NCBI GenBank assembly: GCA_037349105.1
Contig: JAYJMM010000084.1
Coordinates: 1,116,001 to 1,180,000 of the forward strand
Direction: 5' to 3'
Length of the DNA stretch: 64,000 bases
From: Limnomonas spitsbergensis
Lineage: Eukaryota > Chlorophyta > Chlorophyceae > Chlamydomonadales
This document shows, in pieces, positions 53,951 to 64,000 of the stretch. A model generated the notes under the pieces. That model saw only the letters and a program-made list of their open reading frames with translations, was not told the DNA's origin and made no database searches. Position numbers and translations under genes: made by a program. How positions within the stretch are numbered: the stretch's first letter is position 1; each line of letters starts with the position of its first letter.

Positions 53951-54716
53951 ACAAGAAGTCCGCAACAGCCGTAGCAAGAAGCTCCCCTAGATCAACCCCG
54001 CTGTGCCTGCTGAAGGTTCCAGCAGTGGCTTCAGATGGGAATGCCTTAGAGGACTAGCGGGTCTGGTGCACACTGACACAAGCAACGCAGTCGAATAGAC
54101 GAATAAGTACTGGTTGCTACGGTATGGTACCTAGTTAATAATAAAATAAAATTATTGTTGATCCCATCCTGTCCACAGGACCTTCTCTGTCCCAGTTCAT
54201 AGGAGGCAGCAGACTAAACTCAAACAACAGATGTGCATTTGAATAGCTGTTCCTACTGGTCTGCTAGGTAGGATATTAAAATACGGTGCGGGTGGTACCG
54301 TAAATTGTGTTTACTCATTTGCGTGGCTGGCTTGCATTCCATAGCTGGCCTGCTAGGGTCTATGGCTGTGATCTCTATTGCATCCGTAATATAAATGCAG
54401 AGGTATGCTCCCAGCGTGCGCGCACACTGGTATGCTGACGACCCTCATAATGATGTGTTCGATGTGGCTGTCTGATGTGGCTGTCACACGTGCAATCACC
54501 GTACACATTGTGTGCTTAGAACAAACCGAGTTCTGGGATACCGAACACGCCCACAATTCTCGAGCTAAGCAACGGAATCTTAATTCTTTCACCCAAGCGA
54601 CCAACCGGGTAGTGGAACCAAAACACACGACGTTGTGACAAAACTCACCGATGGACTGCTGCTCGGACCTTTCGGAAAGGATTTGAAAAGGTTGTGCTGA
54701 AGCCGTGGCAACAACG

Positions 54717-57700
54717 ATGGACGATTGGGATGACCTCGGGCTGGTGGGCAGCGTCTGCGACCTGGCATTAGCGGAGCTGGTAGTTGACGCGGCCAGTCTG
54801 GTGGACGCCCCGGAGGAAGTACGTGAGGCTTCAAAATTTCCTCCCGACCGCATCTCACAGGGCACAATCTGGGCAACCCTTCCAGCCCCGTTAGTGTCAC
54901 CCTGCCGCCCATGCGCAGTTGGGCGGTCATGCCCCGAGTCAAAAACCCGAATATATCTTCATCCATGCAGCGATGCACTTTAGGTTGCTGCATGTCTCCA
55001 CACAGGCCTGCATCCCCGATCCCGACTGGGCCTAGTCCCCCCCTGAAGCATGCTATGTCTCCCTCACGTGCGCCATCTGCAGGCGCCTTTCACACGCACC
55101 TCCCACACGCACCACTCACAAGTGCCACTCATGCCACTATTACACACCCCTCCCATGCATTCCTCTCGTGCATGTTTCCCAATCTCCCATGCACTTCTCC
55201 CGTGCGCACCTCTCATGCATCCCTTGGTCTGCAGGTTGTGGCCAGCTGGGACCCTATGGATGATGCGCAGAAGGAGCCGCCGGCCTACACGGTGGTCCAG
55301 GTCTCGCCCTTTGAGCTCGCCGTCGTGCAGGAGGCCGCGCCTGTTGCTCGGCCTCAGAAGAAGAAAAGGAAGGAGAAGCCAAACGGCAGCCGCCTGCCGA
55401 AATGGCAGCCGTTCGCCCGCGGGAAGAGCTTGGAGAGCTCCCGAGGGGCCTTTGTCGGGACGTTCCAGCGCCGCGCTCAGCAGGCCTCCAGCGCACATGA
55501 CAAGTTCAAGACCAGCAAGCTGCCGACAATGGGCCGCACCCTGACAGATATCCTCCACAAGCAACGTAAGCTAGGCTGGCAAACCCTGGACCATAAACCC
55601 TATTTCCTAAACCCTGAACCCTAAACGCTTCACCTTGAATGCTGACAGATATCCAGCACAAGCAATGTAAGCCAGGCAGGCATCCCTGAACCCGAAACCC
55701 TTCACTGAAAACCTTGGACGCTGACAGAAGTCCTGCGCAGGCAGCGCAAGTTTGGCCGGCGAGTGCGCGCCACGCTTCAACAACAACAGCTTCAAACATC
55801 ATACGAAACAGCATCAAATGTACTGCACGACGCCCCTGATGCTGTCCGTTATTGGCTTCGAAGGCATACCCTCACCCTCCCTCCCTCACACCTCACCCGC
55901 ACACTCCCTCCCTCCCTCTCCCCTCTTCCCACACTCCCTCACTCCTGACATTCCCTCTCTCATTCTTCTCCCTCACCCTCACTCTCCGCCCTCCCTACGG
56001 TCGCTCCCTCAACCGCAGCGTCCATTCGACCGCGGCCCCGGCGAAAGCCCAAGAGCCGTTACGGTCAGAGCTATGCCAAAAAAAGCGTTGCAGTCTCCCC
56101 CAAGAGGCAAGGTGGCAAAAGTACAAAAAAGTACGTTGCCGAGGAGCAGGATCAGAATGCTGCATGGCTGCAGTCTGTGATCAAGGGGCCTGCAGAGGGG
56201 CTCTCTGAAACAGATCGGGCAGCCGAAGCGGCGGTGGCGGCGGCCGCCGCCGCTGCAGCGATGCTGCCGATGGAGTGTGAGGGCATGCCTTTGATGGTGG
56301 GTCCGGACGGGGAGGATCTGATGCAGGTTCAAGCGGGTGTGACGGAGGCGATGCTCATTGCCGAGCTCAAGGAGCTGGATGCGATGCGGCTGGTGTTGGC
56401 CGAGGTCGGCGGCAGGCCCTCTGGCCTCGACAGCATCGCGGCTGCAGAGGCGCTGGCGGACGTGCAGCAGCGCGCGCTGGCCAGGCTGAACGCGGTGGCG
56501 GAGCTGGAGCGGCGGATGCAGTCGGCGCAAGATGCGGTGGAGGCGTCAGCCGAACAGATGCGTCGGGCGCTCGACGCGGGCGGCGGCGGCCCGCCGCTGA
56601 CGATGGCCGAGGCCATCGTGGCGCAGCCGCCGGCGAATATCATAGACATCGCGTTTGAGCACGGCGCGATCGATCGGGCGGGGGAGTTACCAGCCGGCGG
56701 CGGTTACAGCGATTACGATCCGGCGGACGCGCTGTTCGCCTCTGGCGGTTACATGAACAGCATAGAATACTCCGACGCACGCGAGCAGGCGGTGCAGACA
56801 TCAGCCCAACAATCAGCCTACGCCCCCGATTTTGCCGCCGGCGCCTCGCCGAGTAGCTACCGGCCTGTTGACGCGATCGGCGGCTTTCTTGAGGCGCGCC
56901 AGCAGCGCTCGCGGCACATCGGCCAGCAGCTGCAGCGGCTTCAGGAGGAGAGCCGGCGCCTGCAGGAGCAGAGCACGCTGCTGACGGATCGCGCCATGGA
57001 GATGCAGCGGGCGGCGGGAATCTGGGTGGCGCCAAAGCTGGTGTATGCGGTCCCAGCCCCGCCGGCTTATCCCGCAGCCGAGGCGGCAGGGCAGCAGGAG
57101 CAGCAGCAGCACCCCCAGGGCCGCCGCGACCAGCAGAGGAGCGACCCAGGCAAAGGGAAGGACGGCCGTGCGCCGGCCGCCGGGGACGGGGCCGCGGGCA
57201 TCAGCTATGATGAGGGCGTCTTCGTGGACGAGGGAGACTCGATGCCAGCGGTGGTTGTGGTTAGCAATGCGGCTCCCAAGGGGGCTGCGATTTCTTGGAG
57301 CATGCCAGCTAGGCATCAGCCTGCTCAGAAGCAGGGCCTGCCTCCTCCGCAGACAATTGCCAAGGTAGGTGGGTGATATATGATAAAAGGATGACAGTGG
57401 TGAGCATGCCAGCCAGGCACTAGCCCGCTCAGAAGCAGGGCCTGCCACCACCACAGTCAATTGCTAAGGTGGGTGGGTGACATCTTTTAGACCTGCCATA
57501 TCCTGGCCTGTGGCTAGAGGGGCCTGGTGCAGTCGGACCTGACGCATGGACCGCCGGCTTTAGGCCGGTCAAAGGTTGGTCCTCATTGGCCCAGTCATCG
57601 CTGCCCAGCGACCTGCCGATTGTGGTCTAGCTTGCAAACAAAAAATAATTACTTTTACTGAACGGTATCCTTCATCAGTATTTCTCCTAAACTGGTGCTG

Positions 57701-60700
57701 TACCGTACATTCTTATCTTCATCATGGTATTGTGGTCTACCCGGTAGGTGCACTACAATAATCACTGATGGGTGGGTGAATGCTGGGTGCCTGGGGCAAG
57801 ATTGTATTCCAGGCCGTCCTGAATTTCACATTAATGAGATACCTGTACCGGTAATGTACACGGAATATATCGGTAGGACAAAAATCAACATTTGTCTTTA
57901 AACCTACTGTACCTGTATTGATCAATATGACAGAAACTAATATACCGGTATATCGATACCGGTAAAACAGAAATCGGTATTTATCCTATATCGTACCGTA
58001 CTTGTTTTAACAGTACGGTATCCTAAATCACTATTTCTCCTACACCGATACTGTGCCGTACCGTTCATTATTATTATTTGTATTCTAGTATGCCTTCAGT
58101 CTGGCCCATGTGCAGTTGCTCCCACAGCCAGCAAATGAGAAAGCCTTATTCTCAACCATTATCCCTAAACCCTAATCCCTTAACCCTGCCGCTGCTCCTG
58201 TACTCTGCAAAGAAGGCAGGGTTTCCTGCTGCCGGCGACCCGTCACAGCAGCAAGCGGAGAGCGGACAAACGCCAGCATATGGCAACGAGCGGCAGCACA
58301 CCAGGACCGGTAGCGCCGACAGCTTTGTAGACAACGTACCGATGTTGCCGCGTTGGGCAGGTATGTTGTAGCTACAATCAAAGGTTCAAGGGTCGAGGGT
58401 TACCACCGGTTGTTAGTTATTAGTATTGAGGGCTTATGTCGGTCGTTAGGGTTGAGGGTTGAGATTGATCGTTTGGGATTGGGGTTTTAGGCGGTCATTA
58501 GGGGTACGCCGGTCATTAGGGTCGCGGGCGTAATGTTGAGTGTCGAGGTCGGACATTAGGGGTGAGGGTTTGCCTTTTTATCGGTCATAAGGGCTGAGGT
58601 TTGAGGATAGGGATGAGGGTTAACGGTGTAAGTCCGCCATTACCGTAACTCATCGTGCAGTATACTGTTGGACCTGCACCTGCCTGGACATTGGTCAAGC
58701 ATTCTTACCTCAGTCCGACACAAACACATGGGGTTTGTGGCCATGATCAAGCGCGTGTCCCACTGCTGTCCTTACGTTCAGTGCCATGCTGTCGTACGTA
58801 CTTCCGTGGTGTCAGGCTGCTGTATATACTTCAATTATATTAGGCTGTGGTACGTACTTCTATTATGTCTTGCTGTTGTACATACTTCCATCGTGCATTG
58901 CTGCCATGTGTGCTTCCTTAGTGGACTAGTGGAGTGATATGGTGCATGTTGATCAGCCAACCTGGCCATGCTAGAGTAAGAAGCCTACCTCGGCCATGGC
59001 GTGAGTGGTCATTCCCTGAGGTCCCCTGTATCCCTTCCCCCCAGCATGCAAGTCATAATGCAGAGCCTGCACATCCCAATGCGTGCGCCTTGAATCAACT
59101 GGTATTCGTCGTCAGAAACATCGAAGGGGAAGAATAAAGTGTTATCCTTTTCTTGGAGAAAAATTATTCTTCACCTTCAATAAATAAATGTTATACCATT
59201 GCGCCCTGATGCGTGGATTAAAGAAGCTACCTGTTAGGCTTTAGCACTGGGTGGGCTATTGGTGGCCTACCGATTCCATCCTTGAGAAGAACACCCCCCT
59301 CACCCCAATGTTGCTCTCCTTGCAGATCTCGTCTCGAGCCCGCTCATGAGCCCACTTAAACTTGTCAGGAAGCAGCCGGCAGCCTCGCACCATGTCGCAC
59401 ACAACGGAGACAGCGGCAGCGGCGGTGGCGGCGTCGGCACAGCTCCGAACGAGCCAATGCCTCAACCGCCTCATTCGATCCAGTGGCTACCGCAGGTTAG
59501 TCAGCAGCAGCACCAGAAGATGTTGCAGCAGATGCAGCAGTACGACGCCGCGCAAGCGGGCGGAGGGGCGGACAGAGCCGGTGGCGGCGGGAGTACTGGT
59601 ATCCCTTCAGGCTCTGAGGCCTGGGCCGCTGGCCTCGTACTGCAGCAGCAGCAGCAGCAACTACAAGGACCGCTGTCCCCGCGCCAGATCAAGCAACAGA
59701 ACCGGCTCCCGGAGGATGTGAGCGTCAAGTTCCCGCGCAGGTTTCTGCCGGCCATCAACTTCAGCGTGGCAAAGCACCTGGCGCAACCAGCACCCGTACC
59801 GCAGCAGTACGGGCAGCAGCAGTACGGGCAGCAGCAGTACGGGCAGCAGCAGTACGGGCAGCAGCAGTACTTCGGCTCGGTACCCTCGCAGAAGCAGGCA
59901 TCAGCGATGGAACACTATATGATGCAGCGGATGATGATGGCCGCACCGCCCACACAATACCAGCCATTCCAATGGCACCCCATGCCCATACCAGGGGTCG
60001 CGTATGAGGAGGCGCCGCCAGGCGGTCCGCCTGCCCATTCTGCGGCCCCAGGCCCAGGGAACGGCCCGGCGAAGCGAGGCACGGCCTCGGCAAGGCATCC
60101 TGGGAAGGCCGGCCCACCGCTAGGCAAGCTGCGTAAGGTGCCGAGCGCAAGGCGGCAGACAGATCAGCCAGAGGGAATGGCCATGGCGTCCGGCAGGCCA
60201 CCCATGGGTGAGGAGCATTACGAGCATGTGTCCATTGTGTTCAGTTCATCCAAGAACCTGCTAACCCTGTCCAAGGGGGAATAACTAACCTGGTGGTGAT
60301 CTTCGGGGGGATGGAGGGATGGAGATGTGCACAGCCGCACATGCACCATACCTCGACTGTGATCCCGGTAGCAAGCAGCACATACATTTTGCGTACCATG
60401 CCCATCATGGTCCATGTCTTGGCTGTGTTGTCCTCAAGGTTTCTCATTCAGTTTGGGCTCTGGCACACAAAAAAGGGATTCGGGTAAAACGCAAGACGGT
60501 GTGTTCTTTAGTAATCATAAATGTTCTGACTGAAGAGCCGTAAAACTAACCCCAAGCCCTAAACCCTGAACCCTGAACCTAAAATCATTCTGACTGACAA
60601 GCCGTAAATGGTCTGGTAACATCTTATTGAGGCTGACCATCCAGACCATAAATTGCCAAACCTCGTTCTTTTGTTTCATCCCGCCTCTCTTTTCTGTGGT

Positions 60701-61107
60701 GCCTGCCAGGTGGCATGATGCAATATGGGACATACCCCTCGGCTTCTGGTGCACACACGCAAGGGTACGGCCCAGGTGTCATGGGTGGGGCCATTCCAAT
60801 GTACGGTGGCGCCCACATGGGCATGCCGTACCAGGGAAATGGCATGCCACTTCCTTGGGGCATGCCCCCCATTCCACCTCCGGGCGCTGGCCTGGGGCAG
60901 GCGTTTGCTGAGCGCGCCGCAGAGGTGCAGCAGCAGCAGGCAGGGCACTACATGGATCTGCATGGGGCTGTGACAGGACGCATAGAGCAGAAGCAACAGG
61001 CTGGGCTGGCCGCCGCCTCGGGGTTGGGACGCGGGAGGCGGCTCAGTCATGGTGCAGAGGAGCCTGCCGAGGGGGGAGGAGGGCGTCCAGCCTTCAAGAA
61101 TTATTAA
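54717..61107 (+). CDS. unrecognised 1,068-aa low-complexity protein, Gln-rich
   Basis: I do not recognise the family. My model has six exons: 54717-54818, 55235-55565, 56019-57364, 58213-58360, 59326-60207 and 60710-61107, with phases consistent at all five junctions (3,207 nt). The start is chosen as the ATG giving MDDWDDLGLVGSV. Residues about 75-130 contain a basic KKKRKEK stretch that could be a nuclear localisation signal. An alanine run ([11 protein letters not shown]) and two heptad-like coiled-coil segments lie in exon 3, one around ELERRMQSAQDAVEASAEQM and one around RHIGQQLQRLQEESRRLQEQ. Exon 5 is Gln-rich with poly-Q and four or more tandem YGQQQ repeats. Exon 6 is Gly/Met/Pro-rich (GMPLPWGMPPIPPP). 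It is largely disordered; an RNA-binding or condensate-scaffold role would be a guess. The exon 4 acceptor is the weakest junction. Confidence 0.75.
55566..55765 (+). repeat. two echoes of the exon 2 end of the Gln-rich gene
   Basis: The true end reads CTGACAGATATCCTCCACAA, GCAAC/GTAAGC (55565). GCTGACAGATATCCAGCACA..AGCAATGTAAGCCAGGC (about 55,640-55,677) and GCTGACAGAAGTCCTGCGCA..GGCAGCGCAAG (about 55,719-55,750) repeat it, separated by CCTAAACCCTGAACCC-like sequence. Confidence 0.88.
57396..57478 (+). repeat. echo of the exon 3 end of the Gln-rich gene
   Basis: GAGCATGCCAGCCAGGCACT, then AGCCCGCTCAGAAGCAGGGC .. CAATTGCTAAG/GTGGGTGGGTGA, copies the true exon end (AGCATGCCAGCTAGGCATCA .. 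CAATTGCCAAG/GTAGGTGGG, ending 57364). One codon has become TAG. Confidence 0.93.
57640..58075. repeat. duplicated TACCGGTA-rich segment
   Basis: Two related blocks (about 57,655-57,725 and about 58,010-58,080) share ACGGTATCCT, TATTTCTCCTA and TGCCGTACCGT or TGTACCGTACAT. The stretch between is rich in TACCGGTA palindromes. It lies in intron 3 of the Gln-rich gene and is possibly a relic of the same GTACCG-type element family. Confidence 0.65.
58361..59325. other. intron 4 of the Gln-rich gene
   Basis: It contains a degenerate GGTCATTAGGG(T/G)..GAGGG repeat (58,400-58,620) and a run of related CTGTCGTACGTACTTC / CTGTATATACTTC / TTGTACATACTTCC pieces (58,790-58,890). No exon is seen. Confidence 0.6.
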
Positions 61108-61514
61108 CGCGAGTTTGCACCCGCTGGTATTTAAGTTCCGCCCTGGGTGGGCTACACAATGCTCATTTGATGCATCTAAATAATGTCAGGGTGTGGACTG
61201 ATGCAGCGTGCAGAATTTCGGTGTCCCTCGATGTTACACATCTTGAGTGGTGATTGTGTTATTGATTGTCGATGAAGCCGAGCTTTATTATAGCAGGGCC
61301 CGTATGCGTAACGTTATTAACCCCAAGGTCCTTTTGACTGGGACTGAGTATTACTACAAAACATTCATTTATCTCGTAGCTTTCCATGTGCTCTTCCTGG
61401 TTAGACGTCAGGGAGAGTCCAATGAGCCTCTCGCGGCCGTTCCTAATAAAGACTGGTTTTGTAGCTGCAACATGTCTAGGTGGGCCGGGCATCTGCTCTC
61501 TCATAACAATAATA

Positions 61515-61519
61515 TGTAA
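61515..61519 (+). terminator. TGTAA polyadenylation-type signal of the Gln-rich gene
   Basis: TGTAA occurs 408 nt after the stop codon in an A/T-rich context (AATAATATGTAATATT). This matches the algal poly(A) signal. Use is inferred. Confidence 0.5.
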
Positions 61520-62348
61520 TATTACAACGGCACACTTGAGTACTTCGACTGCACTTCAGTGCAACATTCAGGACAGCCGGGCCAACCAACGTCCTAGTAA
61601 ATAGGGCAACAAGACAAATAAGCATTTATTGAGGGTACGCGATATGCGGAAAACAGTGGAGTATACCACTGATACGAGTTTTGAAATCAGGGAATGTTCC
61701 AGCATAGCCTGGCCACGGACTGGGCTGCAACAGTTTTGTGCAGAGCCGCAGGGGGCATCAAGCACCACAACAACCAAGGAGATCAGGAGGGCCACAAAGG
61801 TGTCTCAGATATAAAGAAAAAATCACCACAAATGTATGGGCCTAAAGAAGCCTAGTAGAACTCAGGCGTCCTCATGCACTGACAAAAATCAACCCGGTGT
61901 AACACGAGGTTATCAATAAAAAAGGCGTGACAGCGCATGCCAGAAGGCAGCCCACCACAGCCAGCCAAAAAGTTGTGAGGAAAAAAGGGCCCCCAAAAAC
62001 CCGGGCAAAGAACGAGGACACCTCAAGGGCAGCAATCTTAACTGAGCAATATGGCACATCCTTTTGCACTGAAGAGATATGAGGTGCAGTGTGCAACCTC
62101 ATGTTAATTACCACCCATACCCCAGCCTTCTTAATAGACAAATTTTAATGGCCGTGTGCCATGACAAATACTGGAATCAAGATCCATGACTCGGCATTCG
62201 TGACTAGGTGTACCTTGCACATGGCTCATGCACTCAGGATCATGCATTAGTAATAGGCCTATCATGAATAACTAAAGAAGGGCATGGTGTCTCTCTTTGA
62301 ACATGTCACAAAGAAAGTCGTTTAGGGGTAACAGACCGTCGCTAAATT
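61520..62348. other. convergent intergenic region, no gene seen
   Basis: The region lies between the 3' ends of the Gln-rich gene and the DnaJ gene. A minus-strand open frame (62,141-61,872) has a hydrophobic middle (FWLAVVGCLLACAVTPFLL). It has no homology cue, lies in the expected 3' UTR of the DnaJ gene, and is left unassigned. Confidence 0.45.
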
Positions 62349-63055
62349 TCAGGCAGCTGCCGTCAGGCACCATCTCCCGCCTTTTAGAACTGGCGCCTCG
62401 TACAAAACATCTCCCATCAGAGCATCTTCTCCCTCATCGTCCGATGAAGATGATGAGGACATGCCCAAGCCACTCGCTGTCAAGATGAGGCCTTGGAACC
62501 GATGCAAATAGCTGCACACGCGGGAAACGCCGAGTGAGTCAGCCAGGGTCACTGGTCTGTGGGGGCAACATCACCCAAATGAACAGAGGCAAGCACACTA
62601 GCGTGAGATGACACTCTCAATCCTTGCAAATACTTACTCTTCTACGTCTAGCAGATCAATTAAACTGAGGTCATAGTGCTGTCTCTCTCGCACGTTGCTG
62701 AGGACCGCAAACGCAGCACTTATTTCCTGCAAGATATGAACATTCAAGCCAAGTCAAGTTAGGGTGGGTGGCTAGGACGCTCAGCGACCACAGACGTACT
62801 TGGAACTTTCTCTTGGCAAACAATTGGTCTGCTGAAGGGCCTTGATGCCTATCAGGGTGCCAAGTCCGGGCAAGCTTAAGATACTGGTGTCGGATAGACT
62901 CTTGGGTCGCCTGTAGACAGAAACGTGAAGCCATAACCATCTGGATTCTCCAAAACGGAAGGGGCCGCAGGTCGGGGTGCAAGAGCGATACGAACCTTGA
63001 TATCAACGCCCAAGATGACGTATAGGTTGGCAGAGCGGCGTGGTGCTTCTTCCAT
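62349..63055 (-). CDS. small DnaJ-domain (J-protein) co-chaperone
   Basis: J-domain proteins stimulate Hsp70 ATPase. My model has four exons: 63055-62996, 62910-62800, 62726-62638 and 62556-62349 (468 nt, 155 aa). It has canonical GT/AG introns of only 70-90 bp and perfect phase agreement. The J domain spans residues about 10-76: NLYVILGVDIKATQESIRHQ (helices I-II), YLKLARTWHPDRH with the catalytic HPD at 38-40, then FQEISAAFAVLSNVRERQHY (helices III-IV). The C-terminal half carries a MSSSSSSDDEGED acidic-serine segment and lacks Gly/Phe or zinc-finger regions, so it is a class III (type C) J-protein. No transit peptide is obvious. The subfamily is not recognised. It is the only complete gene here without exon echoes. 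Confidence 0.92.
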
Positions 63056-63360
63056 ACTTCAGAAGTCGGCCACGGAATCCCCTAGATAATGCTATAGCTA
63101 CCACTTATCCTACTACCACAGTATAAAACGGACTGAGTTGAAAGTCAGGATATTTGCAGAATTGTGTACGCAGTTTTACAATGCTCTCACGATTATTCGA
63201 TAAGTTAGAACCGCCCCGTGCGGTCATGCCGCGTACTTTGTACCTGCAGGTTCACACTTCACTGGCCCACACCTCCATAGCATGCGGCATGCGGTGTCCA
63301 CACACCGCAACTTTGGCGCCCGAATGAATAGCCCTTGCTCACGTCTCCTATGGTGCATAC
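63056..63360 (-). promoter_or_regulatory. 5' flank of the DnaJ gene
   Basis: About 300 bp between the DnaJ start codon and the tandem repeats at 63,364. There is no clear TATA box or other motif. It is the likely promoter by position only. Confidence 0.3.
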
Positions 63361-63363
63361 CTG

Positions 63364-63640
63364 GGCGCATCAGCATAATTAAGATTTCAGTCTAGAGACC
63401 TCCTCGGGTCTCCTAGAGCGGCATGTCTAGGGTGCATCAGCATAATTAAAATTTCAGTATTCAGCCTTGCTTGGGTCTCCTAGAGTGGCATACCTGGGGC
63501 AAATCAGCGTAATTGTGATGAAATAAATCTGAAGCCGTAATACCGTCACATGAATCCTGAACTATACAATTTCGAGGGGAAAACAGGAAACCAAAATTTC
63601 AGTCAGAAGCCCCGCTCAAAGCTACTTGAGAGGCATGTCT
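63364..63640. repeat. about 70-bp tandem repeat, 3-4 copies
   Basis: GCATCAGCATAATTAA(G/A)ATTTCAGT and GGGTCTCCTAGAG(C/T)GGCAT recur near 63,368, 63,436 and 63,505 (as AATCAGCGTAATTGTGAT). A weaker AAATTTCAGTCAGAAG..GAGAGGCATGTCT occurs near 63,594. Confidence 0.85.
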
Positions 63641-63831
63641 CGTGCGTATCAAGCAAAATGAAGGTGCCTTAAACATCATGAAACAAAGGGCATGGCTAGG
63701 CAATATAGTCTGCATAGTGAATCCGCTTAAAAATACAAAATAAAAGGTGGGAATGAGACCCGACTGAGCAGGTTGGTTGCGCATCATGACGCGCGCAATG
63801 ACACCCACTGCGAACTTGGTCGACTCCACTC

Positions 63832-63977
63832 CTAGGGGGTAGTCTGGTAGATGGCCCATGCCAAATTCCTTCCATCTAGGCCCAAGGGCTGCACAAAAGC
63901 TATCAAGATTTCTGGGCTAGTGCCAATGTAAAGAGCTGCCTCCTGGATTGATGCGGACATGCTCTCTTCAGATGAAC
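63832..63977 (-). CDS. last exon of an unrecognised gene, truncated by the window edge
   Basis: On the minus strand a good acceptor (CCCCCAG) at 63978 is followed by a 47-codon frame ending in TAG at 63832. The exon begins in phase 2. It includes SSEESMSASIQEAALYIGTS and EILIAFVQPLGLDGRNLAWA. Composition and the tract before the acceptor are gene-like. The rest of the gene lies beyond 64,000. I do not recognise the family. Confidence 0.6.
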
Positions 63978-64000
63978 CTGGGGGAGGAAGGCTGCTGGGG

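Noticed and set aside
61872..62141. 89-codon minus-strand frame with a membrane-like segment
   Set aside because: It lies in the expected 3' UTR of the DnaJ gene, with no splice site, no family cue and only one hydrophobic stretch. A chance frame is more likely.
1..64000. tRNA, rRNA or other structured RNA genes
   Set aside because: I looked for tRNA-like B-box (GGTTCGA) and rRNA signatures. The only match of note, CTGGGTTCGATTC near 14,432, lies at the ISPE start and lacks an A box and cloverleaf arms.

Overview
This looks like nuclear DNA of a green alga, probably a chlorophycean of the Chlamydomonadales. The window carries nucleus-encoded plastid proteins (RbfA, and the MEP-pathway kinase IspE with its own transit peptide) and a plant-type non-catalytic gamma carbonic anhydrase. 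Genes are intron-rich with GT/AG splicing (one GC/AG intron), TGTAA polyadenylation-type signals lie downstream of several genes, and plant-type TTTAGGG/CCCTAAA heptads are scattered through introns. A specific genus (Haematococcus-like repeat-rich genomes come to mind) is only a guess. Most long reading frames in the window are artefacts of minisatellites; the real genes are split into short exons that I assembled by hand from splice sites, reading phase and family motifs.

Layout. 1-5.4 kb: repeats and decayed mobile-element fragments. 5,503-14,156 (-): RBFA, 7 exons. 14,428-28,978 (+): ISPE, 9 exons, with a 5.7-kb 24-bp minisatellite in one intron. 30,512-35,386 (-): gamma-carbonic-anhydrase-like protein of mitochondrial complex I, 6 exons. 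35,816-46,325 (+): SAC3/GANP-domain protein of the THP3/LENG8/SAC3A type, 8 exons. 46.3-54.7 kb: repeats, a hAT-like element with a perfect 8-bp target duplication, and two unrecognised coding-like stretches. 54,717-61,107 (+): a 1,068-aa unrecognised low-complexity protein with glutamine-rich repeats, 6 exons. 62,349-63,055 (-): compact DnaJ-domain protein, 4 exons. 63,832-63,977 (-): last exon of a gene that runs off the right edge. RBFA/ISPE and CAL/THP3 are head-to-head pairs sharing 271-bp and 429-bp promoter regions.

The most striking feature is structural. In five of the six complete genes the introns hold tandem, decaying copies of the neighbouring exon edge together with its splice site ('exon echoes'). 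Copies of an exon start lie upstream of the true exon; copies of an exon end plus donor lie downstream. Several minisatellites (49 bp in ISPE; 55 bp and about 120 bp in the THP3-like gene) are visibly built from such copies, often joined by telomere-like heptads. The compact DnaJ gene lacks them. I know of no named description of this pattern and regard it as the best candidate here for something new.
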